This document shows positions 9,239 to 17,527 of a DNA stretch of 64,000 nucleotides, piece after piece; the first letter of the stretch is position 1, and each line of letters opens with the position of its first letter. The notes under the pieces were generated by a model. The model ran no database searches. It had not been told where the DNA came from and saw nothing but the letters and a program-made list of their open reading frames with translations. The translations under genes and the position numbers were made by a program. This DNA comes from Acidobacteriota bacterium (GTDB lineage Bacteria > Acidobacteriota > Terriglobia > Terriglobales > Acidobacteriaceae), in assembly GCA_018268895.1 (NCBI GenBank), contig JAFDVP010000014.1, forward strand, positions 62,001 through 126,000. Reading direction: 5' to 3'.

Positions 9239-9925
9239 CTATGGCGGTGGGATGCGGACTGTGTTTGCGCGGCAGGAGCGGATGGGGCCGCACTGCGTGG
9301 GCGTCAGTTTCTTGTCGAGGCAGACCTCGACGGCTGTGAGGTAGTTGTTGCCGCAGGAGAGTGCGAGCGAGGTGCTGGGTATATCTGGATTCGTCGATGT
9401 GAAGAGACCGAGAATCTGCGCAGGTGGCAATGATATCTGGTGGTCGAGCTGCGTGAGCGTTGGTGGAATCCTGACCGATTGCATGGCCTTGCGGGCGGCG
9501 GTGAAGAAGGCGTCGGGCGAGAGGCCGGAGCAGGTGCCGTGTGTCTTCCACTCGTGCTGGAGCAGGCCGGGGTCAGGGTAGATGTCGCTGTATTTGGATG
9601 GGTCGGCGGGCCCGGGAGCGTTGGAGCAGTTCTGCGGATAGCTTCCATCGGTATTCTGCGGCCACAGACCGTGGAGGACGAAGGCGAGGTGCTGCGCGCA
9701 CTCGGGCTTGTCGGCGTGGCTGTGGCAGAACTCCGGAGACCAGGAGAGATTGAGCAGGTAGTAGTCGAACGCCTGCGGAGCCGTCGGAGTGGACTGCGCC
9801 AGAGCTTCGTCCGCGCGTGCCGGCCTGGGTTCGGGCGTGGGAGCGGGGCGCGGGTTACACGCAGCGGTCGTCAGCAGAAGTGCTGCGAGAAGAAGCGAGA
9901 GGCAAGCGGCGGCGGTCTTCTTCAT
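9239..9925 (-). CDS. Ribonuclease T2 family lipoprotein
   Basis: An endoribonuclease of the RNase T2/RNase I family. Both catalytic blocks are present: FVLHGLWPQ (CAS I, catalytic His) and HEWKTHGTC (CAS II, with Glu, Lys and His). The ATG at 9925 starts a lipoprotein signal peptide MKKTAAACLSLLLAALLL followed by the lipobox-like LTTAAC, so the enzyme is probably anchored to the envelope and works on periplasmic or extracellular RNA. A GTG at 9964 is the alternative start but would bury the signal peptide. Length is 228 residues. It is on the opposite strand to both neighbours. Confidence 0.88.
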   Translation of the reverse strand: MKKTAAACLSLLLAALLLTTAACNPRPAPTPEPRPARADEALAQSTPTAPQAFDYYLLNLSWSPEFCHSHADKPECAQHLAFVLHGLWPQNTDGSYPQNCSNAPGPADPSKYSDIYPDPGLLQHEWKTHGTCSGLSPDAFFTAARKAMQSVRIPPTLTQLDHQISLPPAQILGLFTSTNPDIPSTSLALSCGNNYLTAVEVCLDKKLTPTQCGPIRSCRANTVRIPPP

Positions 9926-10003
9926 GGTGAGGAGAGCATAGCAGGGAGAGATAGATAGCGGCACAGTGGCGGGAGATGCCCGCGTTGTGTTTCACTTTCT
10001 GGC

Positions 10004-10534
10004 ATGGCCAACGTACAGACTCGCCGCAACTTTCTGCTGACGGCACCGCTTGCCGCCGCAGTCGCCTCCCCTCTTACCTCTTCAGCAGCTACGCTGCTAC
10101 ACGCAACCGCCGGAGCGTTGGCAGGCCAGGGAGGCGGTGCGGCTGCCTTTGAATTCTTTCCGGCGGCTGAAATTGCCGCAGTCGTAAAGGATGTGCAGGC
10201 CTCGCACGGCACAAAGAACCTGATGACCTCGAAGACGACCGCCATGGCGTTCACGATCAACGAGGAGACCGACAAGGTTGCCAAGGAGTTCGAGTACCAC
10301 GCACATCGCGACCACGTCTTCCAGGTGCTCTACGGGGAGACTGAGTATCAGCTAGGCGGAACGCCGAAGAACGCGCGCGAGACGAAACCTGGCGAGTGGC
10401 TGGCTCCCGAGTCGGAGGGCTTTACGAGCGTGAAGCTGAAGCAGGGTGACTATCTCTCGGTTCCGCGCATGACGCCGCACAAACGAATTACGACAGGGAG
10501 TGTAACGTTGCTTCTGATTGCGGCGACCTCGTAG
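10004..10534 (+). CDS. Exported cupin-domain protein
   Basis: A protein of 176 residues with a twin-arginine type signal near the N-terminus (TRRNFLLTAPLAAAVASPL) and a single cupin barrel in the second half. The barrel shows HAHRDHVFQVLYGETEYQLGG, with the clustered histidines of cupin motif 1, and GDYLSVPRMTPHKRITTGS for motif 2. The natural substrate is not evident. It is divergent from the RNase T2 gene, with 78 nt between starts, and convergent with the serine hydrolase gene. Confidence 0.75.
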   Translation: MANVQTRRNFLLTAPLAAAVASPLTSSAATLLHATAGALAGQGGGAAAFEFFPAAEIAAVVKDVQASHGTKNLMTSKTTAMAFTINEETDKVAKEFEYHAHRDHVFQVLYGETEYQLGGTPKNARETKPGEWLAPESEGFTSVKLKQGDYLSVPRMTPHKRITTGSVTLLLIAATS

Positions 10535-10558
10535 AAACATTTAAATTTCAAGGCGAAG

Positions 10559-10584
10559 AGCGGCCCTCTGATCAGTGGGCCGCT
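10559..10584. terminator. Terminator-like hairpin between convergent genes
   Basis: An 8-bp perfect GC-rich stem (AGCGGCCC, 10559-10566, with GGGCCGCT, 10577-10584) and 10-nt loop lies 25 nt after the cupin stop, followed on the plus strand by TCTGTCTTT. It overlaps the last codons of the minus-strand hydrolase gene. Confidence 0.6.
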
Positions 10585-12029
10585 TCTGTCTTTGTACCGG
10601 TTGATTGCAACTTTGCGAGTGCGGATTTGGTATCGCCGCGCGTGGGTTCAAGTTCGAGTGCGCGCTGGTAATTTTTGATCGCTAGGTCTGTCTTGCCGGT
10701 TTCGGCATAAGTATCGCCCAGGTTGTTATAGGCATTGTCAGAGTTGGGATGCAGCTCGATACAGCGGTTGAAGACGGCGATTGCGTCGTCATATTTTTTC
10801 TGCTTTAGCAGAAAGTAGCCGGCGGAGTTGATGGTCTCTTCAGCGATGGCATTGCTTTTGAGCTGTGGCGCGTAGGTTGTGAGAGTTTGCGCCCCGCTGT
10901 GGACGGTGTTGTGGATGAAGCGGACATTTAGTGAGTCGTAGGTATCGTATTTGATCCACGCGAATGCAGGATGATCGCCGCCAAGGGCATCGTGCACAAT
11001 AGCTGGCGCGATGGAGAGACCGTTGGAGCTGTTGGCGAAGAAGACGACGGCGTTGCGGCGTTTGAGGTCGACGGAGACGAAGGCTTTGAAGGCTCCGTTG
11101 TCGCCCCAGTGCCACAGGTACTTGCCGGTGGTGGCCTGTTCGATCCCCCAGCCTAGTCCCCAGAAGAGATTTGTGGAGAGCTTTGCCGGCGCGTGGTCGG
11201 TGCAGTTGGTGCAGGTGGGATCAACGGCGATCTGTGCTGTTTCCATCTGGCGCAGGGTGACGGGTTTGAGGTTGCGGCCGCTGAGGATAGCTTCAAGGAA
11301 GAGCGCGTAGTCGTGCGCTGTGGTGAGCAGACTGGCGGCGGCATTTCCCTCGTCGCTTCGAATGGGGGTGCGCTGCTGACCCCCTGCGGTGTAGCCCAGG
11401 GTGATGTTGGGGCCGGGCACGGAGATGTACGTGGAATCGTTCATGCCGAGCGGCGTAAAGACGAGCTGCTGCACGATGTCGTTGAGCGACTTGCCTTCAA
11501 TGTGCTCGATGGTGTGTTGGAGGTAGACGTAGCCCTCGCCGGAGTAGCTGAAGCGTTCGCCGGGGTTAAAAAATATCTTCAGCTTGCCATCGTCACCTCG
11601 CCAGTTGCGGAAGCCGGTGCGATGGCTGAGGACGATGCGAGCGGTGATCTTGTCGAGACGCGGATCGTTTGCTGGGTCGACAACCCTCTCGCCCCAGTAG
11701 TGAGTCAGCGGGGTATCGAGATCGAGCTTGCCCTGGTCGACCAGTTGGAGAATGGCATAGGCAAAGACAGTTTTGCTCAGCGAAGCGGCACTGAAGCGGG
11801 TGCGGTCAGTGACGGGCTCGCCTGTCGCGGGATCGACGGTGCCGAAGCTGTGGACCCAGGCAATGCGTCCGTTCTGGAGGAGCGCGATCGAGAGGCCGGG
11901 AATGTCGGTCTGCTGCATAAGAGTGGGAATGTCGCGGGAGAGCGTGCCTACAGCCTGCTGTGCAGTTGCAGGGAGGGTTAGAGCGAGGCAGGACAGGGCA
12001 ATTCCAGTGGTGGCGAATCTGCGGATCAT
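10572..12029 (-). CDS. Class C beta-lactamase-like serine hydrolase with C-terminal TPRs
   Basis: A secreted protein of 485 residues with a signal peptide (MIRRFATTGIALSCLALTLPATAQ). The serine hydrolase core has the SxxK motif S83-L-S-K86, a YSG tyrosine motif near residue 165 and HWG (from LWHWGDNG) near 310 in place of KTG, as in esterases and D-aminopeptidases of this fold. The last about 85 residues form two tetratricopeptide repeats (LKQKKYDDAIAVFNRCIELHPN and GKTDLAIKNYQRALELEP). Function may be peptidoglycan or ester hydrolysis; true beta-lactamase activity is not implied. It is divergent from priA with 77 nt between starts. Confidence 0.83.
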   Translation of the reverse strand: MIRRFATTGIALSCLALTLPATAQQAVGTLSRDIPTLMQQTDIPGLSIALLQNGRIAWVHSFGTVDPATGEPVTDRTRFSAASLSKTVFAYAILQLVDQGKLDLDTPLTHYWGERVVDPANDPRLDKITARIVLSHRTGFRNWRGDDGKLKIFFNPGERFSYSGEGYVYLQHTIEHIEGKSLNDIVQQLVFTPLGMNDSTYISVPGPNITLGYTAGGQQRTPIRSDEGNAAASLLTTAHDYALFLEAILSGRNLKPVTLRQMETAQIAVDPTCTNCTDHAPAKLSTNLFWGLGWGIEQATTGKYLWHWGDNGAFKAFVSVDLKRRNAVVFFANSSNGLSIAPAIVHDALGGDHPAFAWIKYDTYDSLNVRFIHNTVHSGAQTLTTYAPQLKSNAIAEETINSAGYFLLKQKKYDDAIAVFNRCIELHPNSDNAYNNLGDTYAETGKTDLAIKNYQRALELEPTRGDTKSALAKLQSTGTKTEAAH

Positions 12030-12106
12030 GCGGTCTCCAGGCCTGGTGTGGATTTCGTGATGTGCCCAATACAGCGTTGGATCGATGCGGCGATTATTCT
12101 GGTTAT

Positions 12107-14599
12107 GTGTCTCGTTACGTTGATATCGCGCTTCCGGTTCCGTTGGATCAGACCTTTACCTATGCGGTGAATGGGGTGGTCCCGGTTATTGGGGCGCGGG
12201 TGCTGGTGCCGTTCAGTGGGCAGAAGCTAATGGGCGTTGTGATGCGGGTGCATGACGAGACGCCGCAGGAGGCCTTTGAGATCAAGCCGGTGCAGCAGGT
12301 GCTCGACGATGCTGCTCTGCTGCCGGACGAGCTGATGGATCTGGCGCGATGGATTGCGCAGTATTACGTCGCTCCGCTGGGCGAGGTGCTGCGCGGAATG
12401 TTCCCGCTGGGTGCGGAGGTGAAACGTCACTTCGTCTATCGCATCACGGACGTTGGCAGAAAGATTCTCTACGAGGGAGCCGCGAAGGGAGCTTCGCGGC
12501 GGTCGAAGCTGAGCCCCGAGGAGCAGAACCGGGAGTACTTGGTGCTGAACTATCTCGAGGGAGGCGAGGCGGCGAAGATGTCCGCGCTGCGGTCGGCCAC
12601 GCAGGCGAACAAGGCGCTCCTGGAAGGCATGGTGAAGAAGAAGTGGCTGCTGCGCGAGGCTGTCGCCGAGGAGCGCGACGCGCGGCGGTTGGAGAAGATC
12701 GCTGTTCTGGTCGAAGATGCGCGGCTGCCCAGGCTGAACTCAAATCAGACAGCGATTCTCGCTGAACTGGCGGCCGTGGGTGGTCGCATGCGAGTCCGCG
12801 ATCTGAAGGATGCGCTTGCGCGCGAGGGAGTGCCGGAGTCGACGCTGAGTACCCTGGTGCGTCGGGAGCTGGTTCGGGTAGAAGAGGCGCCCGAAGATTT
12901 TCACTTTGGTGGCGTGGCAGCGCAGGGCAAGAAGCACGCGCACGAACATGTTCTGAACGAGCATCAGATGGAGGCGCTGGGGACGATTGCCGCGGCGATG
13001 GCGAAAGGCGGTTTCGCTCCGCATCTGCTCTATGGCGTGACGGGAAGCGGCAAGACGGCCGTGTACTTCGCCGCGATGCGTCGGGCGCTCGATGCGGGGA
13101 AGAGCGCGCTGCTGCTGGTGCCGGAGATCGGGCTGACGCCTGCGATGACGGGGCAGCTTGTGGCGGCGTTCGGCGACGAGGTGGCGCTACTGCACTCGCA
13201 GCTCACTCCGGATGAGCGCGCCGAGCAGTGGCACAGGATCAGGGGCGGCGAGGCGCGTGTCGTGGTCGGGACGAGATCGGCGGTCTTTGCCCCGCTGGCG
13301 AAGCTCGGCTTGATCATTGTCGACGAAGAGCACGACGGAAGTTACAAGCAGGAGGAGACGCCGCGCTACCACGGGCGCGACGTAGCGGTGATGCGGGCGA
13401 AGCTAAACGAGGCGGTGGTACTGCTGGGGTCGGCGACGCCCTCGCTCGAGAGCTGGTCGAACGCAGAGAAGGGCCGTTATGCACTGATCGAAATGCGAGC
13501 GCGCGTGATGTCGCGGCCGCTACCCGCCGTCGAGTTGGTGGACATGCGCAACGAGTTTCGCGAGACGGGGCAGGAGCAGATCTTCTCGCGCCGCCTCATC
13601 GAAGAGACGCAGGCGACGCTCGACCGCGGCGAGCAGGCGATCATCCTGCTCAACCGGCGCGGCTACTCGTTCGTGGTGATGTGCCGGAGCTGCGGCGGCA
13701 GGATCGAGTGCGAGAACTGCGCGATCTCGATGACGTATCACAAGCACCGCTCGGACGAAGACGGCATCGCGAAGCCCGGCGAGCGGTTGGAGTGTCATTA
13801 CTGCGGCTTCCGGCGTGGCGTCCCGAAGAAGTGCCCGAAGTGCGAGAGCGAGCATTTGTACTACATGGGAGCCGGCTCGCAGCAGGGCGAGGAGCGGTTG
13901 CAGGAGATCTTCCCCAACGCGCGCATCGGACGCATGGACCGCGACACCGTGCGCGGGCGCAGCGATATGGAGCGCCTGCTGGCCAGGCTCCACGCAGGCG
14001 AGATCAACCTGCTGGTGGGAACGCAGATGATTGCCAAGGGGCACGATGTCCACGGTGTGACGCTGGTTGGCGTGGTGGGTGCGGACTTCGCGCTGGGACT
14101 TCCTGACTTCCGCGCGGCCGAGCGTGTCTTCCAGCTACTGACACAGGTCTCAGGGCGCGCTGGGCGTGGTGAGCTGCCGGGCAAGGTGCTGGTGCAGACG
14201 TACCACCCCGATCACTACGCCGTGAAGTTCTCGGCGTCGCATGATTACCCCGGCTTCGTTGCCAAAGAGATGCAGTACAGGCGGTGGATGCACTATCCGC
14301 CGTATGCTGTGCTGGCGAATGTGGTGATACAAAGCGAGCGGCTGGAGGAGGCGACCGGCTGGTCAACAGAACTGGGACGGTGGTTTCAGCAGGCACGACT
14401 CGACAAGGTCCGCGTGTTGGGACCTGCGGCTGCGCCTATCTCACGGTTGAAGCGCATCTATCGCTTTCATTTCGTGCTGAAGGCAGAGAAGAGGCAGACC
14501 TTGGGTGCTGCCCTGCGAGCCATGTTGCAGTTCGCAGAAACACGAGAGATTCCACGCCGAAACCTTCTGGTCGACGTGGATGCCGTGCACCTGATGTAG
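12107..14599 (+). CDS. priA: Primosomal protein N' (PriA helicase)
   Basis: PriA restarts replication at stalled forks. The 830 residues begin VSRYVDIALPVPLDQTFTYAV, the usual PriA start, so GTG at 12107 is chosen over a longer upstream frame that would run into the divergent gene. The helicase core has Walker A GVTGSGKTAVYF, the DEEH motif in IIVDEEHDGSYKQ and GSATPSLES. The zinc module has paired cysteines in CRSCGGRIECENC and CHYCGFRRGVPKKCPKC. LVGTQMIAKGHD and VSGRAGR complete the helicase motifs. Length is slightly above the usual 730-800, with an insertion of charged sequence after about residue 125. Confidence 0.95.
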   Translation: MSRYVDIALPVPLDQTFTYAVNGVVPVIGARVLVPFSGQKLMGVVMRVHDETPQEAFEIKPVQQVLDDAALLPDELMDLARWIAQYYVAPLGEVLRGMFPLGAEVKRHFVYRITDVGRKILYEGAAKGASRRSKLSPEEQNREYLVLNYLEGGEAAKMSALRSATQANKALLEGMVKKKWLLREAVAEERDARRLEKIAVLVEDARLPRLNSNQTAILAELAAVGGRMRVRDLKDALAREGVPESTLSTLVRRELVRVEEAPEDFHFGGVAAQGKKHAHEHVLNEHQMEALGTIAAAMAKGGFAPHLLYGVTGSGKTAVYFAAMRRALDAGKSALLLVPEIGLTPAMTGQLVAAFGDEVALLHSQLTPDERAEQWHRIRGGEARVVVGTRSAVFAPLAKLGLIIVDEEHDGSYKQEETPRYHGRDVAVMRAKLNEAVVLLGSATPSLESWSNAEKGRYALIEMRARVMSRPLPAVELVDMRNEFRETGQEQIFSRRLIEETQATLDRGEQAIILLNRRGYSFVVMCRSCGGRIECENCAISMTYHKHRSDEDGIAKPGERLECHYCGFRRGVPKKCPKCESEHLYYMGAGSQQGEERLQEIFPNARIGRMDRDTVRGRSDMERLLARLHAGEINLLVGTQMIAKGHDVHGVTLVGVVGADFALGLPDFRAAERVFQLLTQVSGRAGRGELPGKVLVQTYHPDHYAVKFSASHDYPGFVAKEMQYRRWMHYPPYAVLANVVIQSERLEEATGWSTELGRWFQQARLDKVRVLGPAAAPISRLKRIYRFHFVLKAEKRQTLGAALRAMLQFAETREIPRRNLLVDVDAVHLM

Positions 14600-14621
14600 A
14601 GGTTGCCGAGTGCAAAAGCAA

Positions 14622-14891
14622 CTAGGTGAGTAGATGCAGCTCTTTGCCGGGCTTGAAACGAACCGCTTTGCCGGGGGCGATGGTGACCTCTGCTCCCGTC
14701 CTGGGGTTGCGCCCGATGCCGGTCTTGCGCGGTTTGACGGTAAATACCCCAAAGCCGCGAAGCTCGATGCGATCGCCTGCAACCAGTGTTTGTTTCATGC
14801 TTTCGAAGATAGCGTCTACCGCAGCCTCTGCTTTAGTTCTTGGCAGGCCGGTGCGTTCAACAACCCTCTGTATTAGATCTTGCTTGATCAT
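14622..14891 (-). CDS. HU/IHF family DNA-binding protein
   Basis: A nucleoid protein of 89 residues that bends DNA as a dimer. It has the helical dimerisation part (KQDLIQRVVERTGLPRTKAEAAVDAIFESM), the GFGVF turn and the DNA-binding arm with GRNPRTGAEVTIAPGKAVRFKPGKEL. Whether it acts as HU or IHF cannot be told. Its gene has a near-consensus sigma-70 promoter directly upstream that overlaps the promoter of dcd. It is convergent with priA, with 22 nt between stops. Confidence 0.93.
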   Translation of the reverse strand: MIKQDLIQRVVERTGLPRTKAEAAVDAIFESMKQTLVAGDRIELRGFGVFTVKPRKTGIGRNPRTGAEVTIAPGKAVRFKPGKELHLLT

Positions 14892-14960
14892 TTTTGGGCC
14901 GCCGTCCTTGGGCTGTAGATTTGAAATAACTTACGGGTACTGACCGGGATTAATACCGTG

Positions 14961-14989
14961 ATAGTAGAAATTCGCGGCCCGATTGTCAA
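14961..14989 (-). promoter_or_regulatory. Sigma-70 promoter of the HU gene
   Basis: On the minus strand a consensus -35 TTGACA (14989-14984) and -10 TACTAT (14966-14961) are separated by exactly 17 nt. They stand about 70 nt upstream of the start codon. The -35 hexamer occupies nearly the same bases as the -35 of the divergent dcd promoter. Confidence 0.75.
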
Positions 14990-15011
14990 CGGTAGACCGC
15001 TACCGTAAGAT
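14983..15011 (+). promoter_or_regulatory. Sigma-70 promoter of dcd
   Basis: The plus strand has TTGTCA (14983-14988) and TAAGAT (15006-15011) with a 17-nt spacer, about 130 nt upstream of the dcd start. The spacer is almost filled by a perfect inverted repeat. Confidence 0.6.
14989..15006. promoter_or_regulatory. Palindrome inside the dcd promoter spacer (operator candidate)
   Basis: ACGGTAG (14989-14995) and CTACCGT (15000-15006) form a perfect 7+4+7 inverted repeat lying between the -35 and -10 of dcd and touching the -35 of the HU promoter. A dimeric regulator bound here would block dcd and could also affect the HU gene. The regulator is unknown. Confidence 0.5.
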
Positions 15012-15139
15012 GAAGAATCTAATGACAGAAACTCGGTTCTGCGATTGTGCCGCCTATTTTGCCACATGCGGCGCCCCTCCGTCCGGGATAAATTGTTATT
15101 GGAAGTCTCACACGTCAGCAAGAAGGGAAGCCGAGTCGA

Positions 15140-15694
15140 GTGGCCATTAAAAGCGACCGTTGGATTCGCCGGCAGGCGAAAGAAAATGGAATGATTACCC
15201 CGTTCAGCGAGAAACAGGTTCGTGAGGGCGTGATCTCCTATGGGTTGTCTTCGTATGGGTATGACCTTAGGGTCTCCAACGAGTTCAAGATCTTTACAAA
15301 CGTGAACAGTGCGATTATCGACCCAAAAAACTTCGATGAACGCTCGTTTGTTTCCGTGGAAGCCGATAGCGTCATCGTGCCGCCAAACTCGTTTGCGCTG
15401 GCGCGGTCGATCGAATACTTCAAGATTCCCCGGGATGTGCTGACGATCTGCGTAGGGAAGTCGACTTACGCGCGCTGCGGCATTATCGTGAACGTGACGC
15501 CGTTCGAGCCTGAGTGGGAGGGGTACGTCACACTCGAGATATCGAATACAACACCCTTGCCTGCGCGCGTCTATGCAAACGAGGGGCTGTGTCAGATACT
15601 GTTCTTCCAGTCCGATGAGGTTTGCGAAGTGAGTTATGCGGACCGTAAGGGCAAGTACCAGAAGCAACAGGGCATTGTTCTGCCCAAGCTCTAG
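15140..15694 (+). CDS. dcd: dCTP deaminase
   Basis: Converts dCTP to dUTP (or directly to dUMP in bifunctional forms) for thymidylate supply. The 184 residues contain the family blocks GLSSYGYDLRVSNEFKIF, GKSTYARCGIIVNVTPFEPEWEG with the catalytic Glu, and ISNTTPLPARVYANEGLCQI for nucleotide binding. Length is normal. The start is GTG at 15140 and homologues begin MAIKSD. A purine-rich AGAAGGGAAG lies 10 nt upstream. Confidence 0.95.
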   Translation: MAIKSDRWIRRQAKENGMITPFSEKQVREGVISYGLSSYGYDLRVSNEFKIFTNVNSAIIDPKNFDERSFVSVEADSVIVPPNSFALARSIEYFKIPRDVLTICVGKSTYARCGIIVNVTPFEPEWEGYVTLEISNTTPLPARVYANEGLCQILFFQSDEVCEVSYADRKGKYQKQQGIVLPKL

Positions 15695-15718
15695 CGCTTT
15701 GTGATGCCAGAGCATCAA

Positions 15719-15746
15719 GGGCACCGGACTCCGGTGCCCGTTATTT
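15719..15746 (+). terminator. Rho-independent terminator of dcd
   Basis: A 9-bp stem GGGCACCGG/CCGGTGCCC with a 3-nt loop (15719-15739) is followed by GTTATTT, 25 nt after the dcd stop and 18 nt before the next start. Confidence 0.65.
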
Positions 15747-15764
15747 CCCGGGTTTATCTGAGCC

Positions 15765-16409
15765 ATGACTGACACTGTGCCGAAAGAGCATCTGCGTATT
15801 GGCTTGATTGCGACCGATCCCCTGCGTGTGCTGGGATTGCAGACGATCTTTGCCGAAGCGAACATCGACGTGCTCTCGTTGTCGGTCCCGGGCGCGCTCG
15901 ATGCCTCGGGTGTCTCGGTCATCATGATCGACGCCGCCTGCACCGATCACATCTTCGAGCTGCTGGAGACGTTCCGGCGCTCGCGGCCTCATCTTCGGCT
16001 AATTGTCATCGGGCTCGATGAATCGCACGAACATATTCAACGCGTCATTGGGGCCGGGGCAAAGGGGTATCTCGCGCACACTGCCCGCGAGAATGAGATC
16101 AGGCTTGCGGTTGAGATTGTGAGCGACGGCTCGGTCTGGGCGCCGCGCAAGGTCCTGGCACGGCTGCTTGAGGCTTCGGCCTCTGCCGGGGACATCGGTC
16201 CCGCAGCGGAACCGAAATTCACGGAACGCGAGAGCCAGGTGTTGAAGCTGTTGGTGGCCGGACAACCAAACCGGGACATTGCAGCCGCGCTGGGAATCGA
16301 TGCCGCAACCGTCAAGGCGCATGTCGGGCGGTTGATGCGAAAGGTCGGGGTGGAAAACCGTATCGCATTGACAATGCAGGCCGTAAGCCGCAACCTGATC
16401 ACGAAATAG
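15765..16409 (+). CDS. NarL/LuxR-type regulator with atypical receiver domain
   Basis: A protein of 214 residues. The N-terminal half has a receiver-like fold: the phospho-acceptor position is kept in VIMIDAACTD, but the acidic pair near the N-terminus (normally DD before HP) is reduced to IATDPLRVLG, so phosphorylation by a standard kinase is doubtful. GAKGYLAHTARENEI fits beta5/alpha5. The C-terminal half is a LuxR-type helix-turn-helix: FTERESQVLKLLVAGQPNRDIA, then AATVKAHVGRLMRKVGVENR. No sensor kinase lies next to it. A strong terminator follows. Confidence 0.82.
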   Translation: MTDTVPKEHLRIGLIATDPLRVLGLQTIFAEANIDVLSLSVPGALDASGVSVIMIDAACTDHIFELLETFRRSRPHLRLIVIGLDESHEHIQRVIGAGAKGYLAHTARENEIRLAVEIVSDGSVWAPRKVLARLLEASASAGDIGPAAEPKFTERESQVLKLLVAGQPNRDIAAALGIDAATVKAHVGRLMRKVGVENRIALTMQAVSRNLITK

Positions 16410-16522
16410 CCCGGTAATCAAAAAATAGGAAACGCTCAACACCGAAGGTCTACAGACCTCCGTACCGTTGTGGCGTTTCAAAGACTGAGGCACTCTTTTA
16501 TCAGCAACACAGACCTGGGAGA

Positions 16523-16580
16523 GGGGTTGTAGAGAGCGCGCCTGGCGGACCAGGCACTTCTCTACAACCCCCATTTTTTT
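16523..16580 (+). terminator. Long hairpin with T-run before the SYLF gene
   Basis: An imperfect stem of about 20 bp runs from GGGGTTGTAGAGA (16523-16535) to TCTCTACAACCCC (16559-16571), extended inwards by CCTGG/CCAGG, and is followed by CATTTTTTT. It begins about 113 nt after the regulator stop. It fits a strong intrinsic terminator, or a leader attenuator if transcription of the SYLF gene starts upstream of it. Confidence 0.8.
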
Positions 16581-16710
16581 GCATCTCGACGAACCCAGAT
16601 TGGTTACCGTACAACACCCAACCTTCTCAAACCATCACATATCCTATTGGAAACAGAAGGTGTTGGTTCTGTTTCGAGAAACGGCTATTCAAGATAAAGG
16701 AAGACAGGGA

Positions 16711-17418
16711 ATGACGATGAAGCGTTTGTCTGTGATTGTGTGCGGTTTGGCCCTGACTGTTGCATCGACGGCTGCCTTTGGCGCCAGCGACAAGGCAAAG
16801 CTGGTGGAGAGGTTGCAGGACGCCCAGGCCGTTATTACGCAGATTATGGCCGCGCCGGATAAGGGCATTCCGTCGGCAATCCTCTCGGGCGCCAAGTGCG
16901 TCACGGTCATTCCCAGCTACAAGAAGGCGGCGTTTGTTGTCGGCGCTCAGTATGGGCAGGGCGTGGTGACCTGCCGCACTCCGCGCGGGTGGAGCGCCCC
17001 TGTTTTTGTGCAGCTTGCCGGAGGCAGCTTTGGCTTCCAGATTGGCGTGCAGGGGACGGACCTGATCATCCTTGCGATGAATGACCGGGGCCTTCAGGAC
17101 ATGCTGAAGAACAAGTTCAAGATCGGGGCCGACGCGGCAGCTTCGGCTGGGCCGGTGGGACGCAACGCACAAGCCGGAACCGATTGGAAGATGAATGCCG
17201 AACTGCTGACCTACTCCCGCAGCAAGGGGCTCTTTGCCGGTATCGATCTCGATGGCTCGGTGTTGTCGCAGAACCAGGACGATACCCGCGTGATGTACGG
17301 CGATGCTGTGCCGTTTGAGACGATTCTGAAGGGAAATCGGGCGACGCCGGATGAGGCGCGGCCGTTTGTCCGTACAGTCGTGAAATACTTTGTCGAAGCG
17401 CGCGAAGATAATAAATAG
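16711..17418 (+). CDS. SYLF/YSC84-domain exported protein
   Basis: A 235-residue protein with a signal peptide (RLSVIVCGLALTVASTAAFG) and one SYLF (YSC84) domain, a lipid-binding fold. Family blocks include PDKGIPSAILSGAKCVTVIP, GAQYGQGVVTCRTPRGWSAP, GGSFGFQIGVQGTDLIIL and the late SKGLFAGIDLDGSVL. The start is ATG at 16711 or 16717; both have purine-rich sequence upstream, and 16717 (MKRLSV) would give the neater signal peptide. The cellular role in bacteria is poorly known, probably periplasmic or outer-membrane associated. Strong hairpin terminators stand on both sides, so it is likely transcribed alone. Confidence 0.85.
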   Translation: MTMKRLSVIVCGLALTVASTAAFGASDKAKLVERLQDAQAVITQIMAAPDKGIPSAILSGAKCVTVIPSYKKAAFVVGAQYGQGVVTCRTPRGWSAPVFVQLAGGSFGFQIGVQGTDLIILAMNDRGLQDMLKNKFKIGADAAASAGPVGRNAQAGTDWKMNAELLTYSRSKGLFAGIDLDGSVLSQNQDDTRVMYGDAVPFETILKGNRATPDEARPFVRTVVKYFVEAREDNK

Positions 17419-17439
17419 GCCGTTCAGGTCTGATGTGTG

Positions 17440-17477
17440 ACGACGTGGGGGTGGCTATGGCTACCCCCACGTCGTTT
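17440..17477 (+). terminator. Rho-independent terminator of the SYLF gene
   Basis: A nearly perfect 16-bp hairpin with a 4-nt loop starts 22 nt after the stop. Its left arm is ACGACGTGGGGGTGGC (17440-17455) and its right arm ends in CACGTCGT (17475). TTT follows directly. Confidence 0.8.
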
Positions 17478-17527
17478 CGCAGAAATGTTCAGCGCTCGAA
17501 AAAAGCGTGCGGTTATAGACTGAGAGC

